Assembly (NCBI GenBank): GCA_000434735.1
Contig: FR881183.1
Coordinates: 1 to 26,445, forward strand
Direction: 5' to 3'
DNA from: Bacteroides sp. CAG:530
Lineage (GTDB): Bacteria > Bacteroidota > Bacteroidia > Bacteroidales > Bacteroidaceae
DNA: 26,445 bases
Each line of letters begins with the position of its first letter. The stretch's first letter is position 1. The notes under the pieces are model-generated. The model was not told the origin of the DNA. It did no database searches and was given only the letters and a program-made list of their open reading frames with translations. Shown here piece by piece: positions 17,309 to 22,845 of this stretch. The position numbers were made by a program, and so were the translations under genes.

Positions 17309-17359
17309 ACAATAGGACTTCAAGCAATTACCGGAATTGCTTTGAGGTCCTATTGTTGT
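17309..17359 (+). terminator. Terminator of the integrase gene
   Basis: A long stem of about 20 bp with small imperfections (17309-17329 with 17335-17356) and a short loop is followed by TTGTT. It lies about 25 bp past the integrase stop. Confidence 0.7.
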
Positions 17360-17389
17360 TTATAGACTTTTATCTCCACAATTTTATTG

Positions 17390-17422
17390 TTGGCTTGTAA
17401 TTGGCTTGAATTTGGCTTATGA
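17390..17422 (+). repeat. Three TTGGCTT repeats at 11-bp period
   Basis: TTGGCTT starts at 17390, 17401 and 17412, exactly one helical turn apart. The same core is part of the inverted repeat at 17506-17546. The set lies between int and the next HTH gene. It could be arm-type integrase sites, excisionase sites or operators. Confidence 0.65.
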
Positions 17423-17505
17423 CAGGTGTCGTAAACCTAAAAAAAATCGATATAAAAGCAAAAAAAATCATAGGTTGATTTCCAGCAGAATACGCCTTAT
17501 AATAT

Positions 17506-17546
17506 TTATGATTGGCTTATGATTTTCCGCCATAAGCCAATCATAA
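17506..17546. promoter_or_regulatory. Perfect 16-bp inverted repeat carrying the TTGGCTT core
   Basis: TTATGATTGGCTTATG (17506-17521) and its exact reverse complement (17531-17546) are separated by 9 bp. The next gene starts about 65 bp further on. There is no T-run, so a protein-binding operator is more likely than a terminator. Confidence 0.65.
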
Positions 17547-17611
17547 GGCAGTCAGTATTCAAAAATAACGTTCCTTTGTACCAAAATAACGAATCCAAAA
17601 ACAGAAGAAAA

Positions 17612-17971
17612 ATGAGTCAAAAGAACATTACATTCGAGGAAATGCCAAGGGCTATGGTTCAGATTATGGAAAAGCTGGACGAACTCAAATCCATGTTGGG
17701 TGGAATCTCCCAACCACAACAGCAGCCAGTTGAAGAACAGTGGATGAACCTGAAGGAATTGCAGGATTATCTGCCCAGTCACCCTGCCGACCAGACAATA
17801 TACGGATGGACAAGCACTAACCAGATTCCTTTCCACAAGCGAGGCAAAAGAATCATGTTCCTGAAATCAGAAATTGACGGATGGCTGCATGATGGCAAGA
17901 TAAAATCTCAAGGAGAGATTGAGAAAGAAGCCCTCCAATATATCATGTCTAAAAAGAAACGCACTTTTTGA
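17612..17971 (+). CDS. Small HTH DNA-binding protein (excisionase-like)
   Basis: A 119-residue protein. A longer reading from 17519 would begin inside the inverted repeat; ATG at 17612, behind the purine-rich AGAAGAAAA, is preferred. The N-terminal part is helical (FEEMPRAMVQIMEKLDELKSML). The C-terminal half is a winged HTH_17-type domain: EEQWMNLKELQDYLPSHPADQTIYGW, then IPFHKRGKRIMFLKSEIDGWL. This fold is shared by excisionases and small regulators of Bacteroidales mobile elements. It could act as the recombination directionality factor or bind the upstream repeats; both are inferred from position. It converges on the minus-strand cargo genes. Confidence 0.8.
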   Translation: MSQKNITFEEMPRAMVQIMEKLDELKSMLGGISQPQQQPVEEQWMNLKELQDYLPSHPADQTIYGWTSTNQIPFHKRGKRIMFLKSEIDGWLHDGKIKSQGEIEKEALQYIMSKKKRTF

Positions 17972-18035
17972 TCAAGACAAGATCTTTTGCGTAAAAATCA
18001 TTTTTTGTTTATAACCGCTTGTCCTTATGTTCCTT

Positions 18036-18869
18036 TTAAGTAAGAATTACCTCTCCATCTTTGACTTTGTCAATAGTAGCTTTCCTATGATAGCCATTCT
18101 TTGTGAATTCATTTATCCATATAAGCTTCCTTGTGCCATCTCCATAAGGTTGTAACCTGAAATGACCACTAACCTTGAAAGACTCATCATTGCAAATTTC
18201 AGTATACCACTTACTATCAAACCGATAATAGTCAAGCCCTGCTTCTGTGACAATCTGAGTTTTCTTGTTCTTTTTAACCTCTTTCCTTATTGTGGTAGAT
18301 ACTTTTCCTAATTGAACTTCTGCCCATTGTCTTAAACACAAATAATCTAAGACCATATCTATATAATCTCTGATATTTGCCTCCACACAACCATCAATAA
18401 GAGGTAAAACCATGCAGTCTAACTGATGTCCATTTCCCTTGATTTTATCCTTCGGTGACACACAAATGTAATATGTAGGTATCGACAAATACTTGTCGAT
18501 GTTGTCTTGGAATATCCATAAAGTAAGACAGCCATTCTTTATGCTATACACGACATAACACCCTTCTATAAAGTATGGGCTACGAACAACTCCATTCTCA
18601 TTATCTAACTCTTGGAGAATATCAATATGAAATTGTGTAAATTTCATATAGGATTTATCCATTGTATCAACAAATGTCTTAGAGAAAACAACCAAATTAC
18701 GACAGTTATCCTTTACTATAGATAATTCTCTTATAGCATTTTCTCTATCAGAGTCAATTGCACTACCGATATTATTGCACCAATTTAAAATGCTCTGTGG
18801 CAAATCTCTTTTATCAAGACAAAACAAGTATCGAAACAAAGTTATGTCATTTATATTTTTGCTCTTCAT
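18036..18869 (-). CDS. Conserved protein of unknown function
   Basis: A 277-residue protein without a signal peptide or membrane segment, so probably cytosolic. ATG at 18869 is preferred over an upstream TTG two codons earlier. I do not recognise the N-terminal two thirds. The C-terminal part reads VSGHFRLQPYGDGTRKLIWINEFTKNGYHRK in outline: HFRLQPYG followed by a basic LIWI and KNGYHRK. I recall similar endings in hypothetical proteins on plasmids, phages and islands, with no known function. It starts 16 bp after the secreted repeat protein and is the last gene of the minus-strand cargo operon. It could be a defence or accessory protein; nothing in the sequence proves that. Confidence 0.7.
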   Translation of the reverse strand: MKSKNINDITLFRYLFCLDKRDLPQSILNWCNNIGSAIDSDRENAIRELSIVKDNCRNLVVFSKTFVDTMDKSYMKFTQFHIDILQELDNENGVVRSPYFIEGCYVVYSIKNGCLTLWIFQDNIDKYLSIPTYYICVSPKDKIKGNGHQLDCMVLPLIDGCVEANIRDYIDMVLDYLCLRQWAEVQLGKVSTTIRKEVKKNKKTQIVTEAGLDYYRFDSKWYTEICNDESFKVSGHFRLQPYGDGTRKLIWINEFTKNGYHRKATIDKVKDGEVILT

Positions 18870-18885
18870 AATCAATTACAATTTG

Positions 18886-19542
18886 TCAATTAACCCTTTT
18901 AATCCATCTATAATCAGGTCCTTTGGTTGTCCACTGAAATTGCCACATAGCACCCGACTTGTTGCTTATTAGATAGTATTGATACATACTCGTCATCGGT
19001 TGTATTGTAAAAATGCTTCTATCTCCTGTTTCAAGAACTTCTTCATTTATTGAAACGCAAAGAAGGTTGTCTAAAGACTTGGTGTCGTATTGCACTTGCC
19101 AAAGTCTTCCAGTGAAACTATCCAACATAATAAATGTCCACATATTTTGAGTAGCAAACATTTTGAATCTTCCTTGCCATCTGTCAGAAGAGGAAGGATA
19201 TGCTTTTGACCAATAATTAATTGGTGCAGCAAACATGTAATCAGTTCCTTTTGTACTAAATTGAACCTGCCAATTCTTACCCGTAAAAGTATCAAGCATG
19301 ATGAAAGTCCACATATTTTGTGTTTCATAAAGACAGAAGCGATTATCAATTTCGCCACCATCTTCCACTGCATCACAAATTTTCCAAGATTGACCGTCAT
19401 CTTGCACCTGTAATACTTCTCCTGTAGCTGTATTTAAACGTAACTGGTTGTGGTAGTTACGTGTTTGATACATTTTATACGCTTGTGCAAATAGGCAGAT
19501 AGGCATAAAGCACAAAATCAGTAAAGTAGCAATTTTTCTCAT
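18886..19542 (-). CDS. Secreted repeat protein of unknown function
   Basis: A 218-residue exported protein. ATG at 19542 is preferred because MRKIATLLILCFMPICLFA before Gln20 is a clean signal peptide; an upstream in-frame ATG would place eight polar residues ahead of it. The mature part is built from four related segments (about 22-47, 69-102, 127-160 and 177-213), each with a hydrophobic strand, a TG or SG turn and WQVQ or WQFQ. TQNMWTFIMLD occurs identically at 74-84 and 131-141, each followed by a FTGxxWQVQ strand. The pattern suggests a beta-propeller-like or beta-sandwich fold rich in Trp. It is unusual to find an exported protein right behind a restriction gene. Function unknown. Confidence 0.72.
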   Translation of the reverse strand: MRKIATLLILCFMPICLFAQAYKMYQTRNYHNQLRLNTATGEVLQVQDDGQSWKICDAVEDGGEIDNRFCLYETQNMWTFIMLDTFTGKNWQVQFSTKGTDYMFAAPINYWSKAYPSSSDRWQGRFKMFATQNMWTFIMLDSFTGRLWQVQYDTKSLDNLLCVSINEEVLETGDRSIFTIQPMTSMYQYYLISNKSGAMWQFQWTTKGPDYRWIKRVN

Positions 19543-19659
19543 ATCGTTTCTGTTTTTATCAAACAATTGGTATTACTTAAGCCCATAGTAATGGCAAAAG
19601 TTTGTTGGGTGACACCCTTTGAGGCCTTTGAGGGAACATCTATGCACTAGTCAATACTA

Positions 19660-20715
19660 TCATTTCCAAAAAGGGTCTGAAATTAGCTCGTAATGTCTTT
19701 TCTTTATTATTTCAGGAGTGTAGTCCACAGAAGGAAACTCTTCAGCGATTTCACTTGCAAGACAGTAAAGAAGCTTTTCTCCCAACTGTTCTGAATAACT
19801 TCCTCGAAGAGCCTTTTCATACCATTTGATTAAATCATTTTCTGTAACAATGCTTTGGATATGGCTTCTCCAACCTATTTGACTAAGAAGAGAAACTATC
19901 ACATCTTTCTCTGCATCTTTGCAAACAATAACAATGCGGTCACTTGAAACACTATTTACAATGCTCTCTGCAAGAGAAATGTCCAAACTTAAATGTTTAA
20001 TTTGGATTGCTGGTCCCCAATTAGAATACATATCAAGACCTCTATCAGCAGCATTAGTTACACCAACACGATAAACTCTTGCCTCTTGTATATGTTGTGG
20101 AGTTGAACAATCCAAACACATTACTTTCTGTGTAAAGTCTTCAAATTCTTTAAGCAGAGGATAAGCATCTTCTTTTACTGTAACTTCAACTTCAAGATTC
20201 ATGGCTTCAACCAGTGTTGAAAACAACGCATAGACAATAATCTCATAGATTTTGTCAAGGCTTCTCTTCAAACCAGGTTCATTCCAAAATGAGTCTATAA
20301 ATTTCTTGACTTCAAATGTTTCTACACTTGCATCCAAGCAATAAGCCAACGCATTTGACAACTGCTCATGTTTGTTGTCAAACTTACTATAAATATACGC
20401 TTCAACAGCTCCATTTGTTCTACGATTTTCTCTTCCAAGTACATCTAATACTGCTGGAGGAGTGGCATTATCATTGAACAAATCATCTTGGAATCGGGCA
20501 CTACTTGTACTAACTCTACCGAGTAGCACAATAGAAACCTCATCTCTCCACTTCTTACTTTTTGTTCTATAATCCTCTAAAGACAAGAGGTTTATGTCTT
20601 TAAAAACTCTATCTCTGTAAAGTATTTCGGCTACCTGTATTGGCTTATACAAGTGAACTCTGGACTTTTTGATTACATTATCCAAAGCAGCCTTTGCTTG
20701 CTCTTTTGTTATCAT
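19660..20715 (-). CDS. Type II restriction endonuclease, HaeII family
   Basis: A 351-residue endonuclease. The N-terminus (KKSRVHLYKPIQVAEILYRDR, residues 16-36) and the GRVSTSSARFQDDLF stretch (66-80) fit the HaeII restriction enzyme family, which cuts RGCGCY; length also fits (about 350). A likely PD-(D/E)xK-type centre is Asp228 with QIK (238-240) in GLDMYSNWGPAIQIK. Its start overlaps the methyltransferase stop as ATGA, so the pair is translationally coupled with the methyltransferase first. That order helps protect the host before cutting activity rises. Recognition of RGCGCY is inferred from the family. Confidence 0.88.
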   Translation of the reverse strand: MITKEQAKAALDNVIKKSRVHLYKPIQVAEILYRDRVFKDINLLSLEDYRTKSKKWRDEVSIVLLGRVSTSSARFQDDLFNDNATPPAVLDVLGRENRRTNGAVEAYIYSKFDNKHEQLSNALAYCLDASVETFEVKKFIDSFWNEPGLKRSLDKIYEIIVYALFSTLVEAMNLEVEVTVKEDAYPLLKEFEDFTQKVMCLDCSTPQHIQEARVYRVGVTNAADRGLDMYSNWGPAIQIKHLSLDISLAESIVNSVSSDRIVIVCKDAEKDVIVSLLSQIGWRSHIQSIVTENDLIKWYEKALRGSYSEQLGEKLLYCLASEIAEEFPSVDYTPEIIKKRHYELISDPFWK

Positions 20716-21656
20716 GACACTTTGTTTGATTCAAATTGCTTTAATGCGTTTATCATCTGATTTGCAACTGCCTTTATTACAGGAACAGCCACAGAATTCC
20801 CTGTCTGATGTTTTATTTGACTATATGGAACTACGATTTTAAAATCATCAGGGAATCCTTGAATCCTTAACATTTCTCTTTCTGTTGGTCTTCGTTCATC
20901 ATTGATAAGAATGTAATTTGCAGAAGCTCCAGCTCTCAAACATGAGGAATATGGATGTGGAGTAATACTTCCTGCCATATTTTCATGAGAGATATATGGT
21001 TTAGGATAGTTAGGGTCCTTTAGACGCATAAGTCTTGATTCTCTTATTTTATCTTTTACATAATATTTCTCATCAACATCAACTTCAAGAATGTCTTTCA
21101 ACGTTTTTTTACGTGATGCAGGAACTGGGTCTGGGAAAGAAAATAAAATATTGTCCTTAAATCCAACAATTATAATTCTCTCTCTCTTCTGAGGAACACC
21201 ATAATCTAAGGCATTTAATACTTTGGCATACACGGTATAACCTAAAGCCTCCAAATGAGTTCTTATGACCTTAAATGTATTTCCCTTATCATGTGCGGTT
21301 AGATTTCGTACATTTTCTAACATGAAGGCCTTTGGCTGCTTTTCTTTTAAAATTCTTTCAATTTCAAAGAAAAGAGTTCCACAAGTTTCATTTTCAAAGC
21401 CCTCCTTTTTTCCAATAATAGAAAATGCTTGACAAGGGAAACCACCAAGGAGAATATCAAAGTCAGGAATATCTTTTGCTGCAATTTTTGTTATATCTCC
21501 AGATGGGTGCTCTCCAAAGTTCGCCTCATAAGTTTTACAGGCATTTTCATCAAATTCTGATGAGAACACACAATGTCCACCAACAGATTCAAATCCCAAT
21601 CTGATGCCACCAATACCAGCAAATAAATCTATAAAACTAAAATTGTTCCAATTCAT
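20712..21656 (-). CDS. DNA (cytosine-5-)-methyltransferase of the restriction-modification pair
   Basis: A 314-residue C5 methyltransferase that protects host DNA. Motif I is LFAGIGGIRLGF (11-22), motif IV is GGFPCQAFS with catalytic Cys75, motif VI is ENV (114-116), motif VIII is QKRER (156-160), and motif X is GNSVAVPV (286-293). All key residues are present and the order is the usual one. The target-recognition region is about 185-280. It lies 22 bp after the XRE controller and overlaps the endonuclease start, so the three form one operon. A HaeII-like specificity is inferred from the partner. Confidence 0.96.
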   Translation of the reverse strand: MNWNNFSFIDLFAGIGGIRLGFESVGGHCVFSSEFDENACKTYEANFGEHPSGDITKIAAKDIPDFDILLGGFPCQAFSIIGKKEGFENETCGTLFFEIERILKEKQPKAFMLENVRNLTAHDKGNTFKVIRTHLEALGYTVYAKVLNALDYGVPQKRERIIIVGFKDNILFSFPDPVPASRKKTLKDILEVDVDEKYYVKDKIRESRLMRLKDPNYPKPYISHENMAGSITPHPYSSCLRAGASANYILINDERRPTEREMLRIQGFPDDFKIVVPYSQIKHQTGNSVAVPVIKAVANQMINALKQFESNKVS

Positions 21657-21678
21657 GTACTTTATTAGTCATTTATAT

Positions 21679-21885
21679 TTAATCCCTTTGAGAGGGAGTT
21701 AGCAAATCTCTTTTATCAATATTCAGTAACTGAGCTATACGCTCTAATGTTTGTAAGTCTGGTTGAACAGAATTCTTACACCATTTGCTCACAGTACAAG
21801 TCGATTTTCCAAGTTGTTCGGCAAGCCATTTTCCTGTTTTATCTTGCTCTGCGAGTACGGCTTTTAGCCTATTTAAATTAGCCAT
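21679..21885 (-). CDS. XRE-family HTH controller of the restriction-modification operon
   Basis: A 68-residue Cro/CI-type regulator. The HTH is at about 15-45 (TGKWLAEQLGKSTCTVSKWCKNSVQPDLQTL). Small proteins of this kind (C proteins and relatives) sit in front of methyltransferase/endonuclease pairs and delay or limit endonuclease expression. It is the first gene of the operon, 22 bp ahead of the methyltransferase. A -7 promoter element and an 11-bp inverted repeat lie directly upstream, a plausible place for autoregulation. Role as a true C protein is inferred. Confidence 0.85.
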   Translation of the reverse strand: MANLNRLKAVLAEQDKTGKWLAEQLGKSTCTVSKWCKNSVQPDLQTLERIAQLLNIDKRDLLTPSQRD

Positions 21886-22218
21886 ATATTCATATTTATA
21901 TAATTTTGATGCAAAGATATATAAATATAGTGAGAAAACATAATATCTTTATTTAATTTAACTTACTATGAAATGAAAACTGTGTTATACATCCTTTTAT
22001 AAAGTACAAAATAACGAGAGAACAACATATTATATTCTTTGTAGCATACGTTCTCAAAAAGACAAAATCGGAAAATTATCGTTGTTTTCCGTGTTAATTT
22101 ATGTTTTCTCATACTTTCATTTTGGGGTTTCTTGATTTTGTTGTTCCTAATTTGTTTCTTTCGCCATTTCGCCATTCAGATTCATATTGATTATCAGCAT
22201 ATTACGAACAATCAGTAA
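21886..22218. other. AT-rich spacer between cargo operon and tra module
   Basis: About 330 bp. Near 21892-21928 it holds the minus-strand promoter and operator. Further on there is a hairpin with CGGAAAA/TTTTCCG arms (22069-22091). No gene is supportable on either strand. The change from AT-rich to tra-like sequence occurs near 22219. Confidence 0.6.
21892..21928 (-). promoter_or_regulatory. Promoter and candidate operator of the restriction-modification operon
   Basis: On the minus strand TATCTTTG (21912-21919) matches TAnnTTTG. It is bracketed by an inverted repeat, ATATTTATATA (21892-21902) and TATATAAATAT (21918-21928), with a 15-bp spacer, 7-43 bp ahead of the controller start. The position suits autoregulation by the XRE protein. 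The sequence is AT-rich, so chance symmetry is possible. Confidence 0.5.
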
Positions 22219-22308
22219 GATTTCAAGAAGAAGATCATGATGGTCGTTGGCGCATGTATTTTCTTGATTGCAGCAGCTCAGGCTCTGCCTATGTTCTTCG
22301 GTATCTAA
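22219..22308 (+). pseudogene. traE: Remnant of traE (DUF4134) C-terminus
   Basis: The frame ending at 22308 encodes KKKIMMVVGACIFLIAAAQ and then ALPMFFGI before TAA. This is the typical last hydrophobic segment of the DUF4134/TraE membrane protein of Bacteroidales conjugative elements (a GACIFLI-type helix ending in FF). In frame just upstream is a stop (22216-22218), and the N-terminal signal and first membrane segment are absent. About 28 residues remain of roughly 100. It sits directly before traF, where traE is expected. The cut marks where the cargo region replaced or truncated the start of the tra operon. Confidence 0.7.
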
Positions 22309-22385
22309 TGACACTGACTGGAGCAAAAAAGTAGAAAGGAGACAGAATGTCAAAAAGAAAAGGATAACACAAAGAATCGATTGTT

Positions 22386-22685
22386 ATGGACGCAGATAAA
22401 GAAGAACGCTATGCGGACTTCCCCGTGTTCAAGGGACTGCAGAAGCCTCTTGAATTCATGGGATTCCAAGGACGCTATATCTACTGGGCAGCAGGAACGG
22501 CAGGAGGAGCCATTATCGGTTTCATCATTGCTTACTGTCTGTTGGGGTTTGTCGCAGGGCTCGTGGTTCTTGTAATTGCTATTTCCACATGTGCCGCCCT
22601 CATATTCCTCAAACAACAGAAGGGACTGCATACCAAGAAGAGCGACCAAGGAGTATATATCTACGCCCATAGCAAAAGCTTCTAA
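22386..22685 (+). CDS. traF: Conjugation membrane protein TraF (DUF4133)
   Basis: A 99-residue inner-membrane protein. KGLQKPLEFMGFQGRYI (16-32) is the conserved entry segment of DUF4133/TraF. Two adjacent membrane helices follow (about 33-75), then a short basic tail. It is the counterpart of VirB3 in the mating-pore machinery. Position between a traE remnant and traG is the CTnDOT-type order. A short in-frame reading starts at 22347 behind AGGAG but meets TAA at 22365, so ATG 22386 is the usable start. Call is firm from fold, length and position. Confidence 0.82.
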   Translation: MDADKEERYADFPVFKGLQKPLEFMGFQGRYIYWAAGTAGGAIIGFIIAYCLLGFVAGLVVLVIAISTCAALIFLKQQKGLHTKKSDQGVYIYAHSKSF

Positions 22686-22710
22686 GAAAGGGAAACAACA
22701 GAAAGTCATC

Positions 22711-22792
22711 ATGAAAGTTGTTGGATTTATTGCATGTTGAAAAAGGTAGGTTCGCTCCGATCAAAAGTCAGGGTGAGCCTACCTTTAATTAT
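22711..22792 (+). promoter_or_regulatory. Short leader ORF and hairpin between traF and traG
   Basis: A nine-codon frame (MKVVGFIAC, 22711-22740) is followed at once by a hairpin with arms 22742-22757 and 22771-22786 (AAAGGTAGG with CCTACCTTT at the base) and then TTTAATTATTTG. The layout resembles an attenuator or a partial terminator inside the tra operon. traG starts about 55 bp later. Confidence 0.45.
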
Positions 22793-22845
22793 TTGTCCTG
22801 ACACGGACAGACATAGAACAGAATACAAAGTAAGAAAGGAAAGAA

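Larger units (their letters stand above)
17283..17611. other. Control region between int and the small HTH gene
   Basis: About 330 bp with no gene. It holds the int terminator, three phased TTGGCTT repeats, the 16-bp inverted repeat, and a TTTGTACC copy at 17575-17582 that matches the pair on the far side of int. Confidence 0.7.

Noticed and set aside
15265..17611. Search for a tRNA gene or IntDOT-type core (GTANNTTTGC) as integration target
   Set aside because: No tRNA-like fold and no exact core match were found next to int.
19616..19633. Two tandem copies of CCTTTGAGG after the endonuclease gene
   Set aside because: Only two 9-bp copies, no hairpin with a T-run, and no link to a gene start; too weak to call.
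22018..22055. GAGAAC/GTTCTC inverted pair in the spacer before the tra module
   Set aside because: Six-base arms with a loop of about 26 bases in AT-rich sequence are easily due to chance.
22350..22712. 120-codon minus-strand frame over traF
   Set aside because: Antisense to traF, which has a clear family match and operon position.
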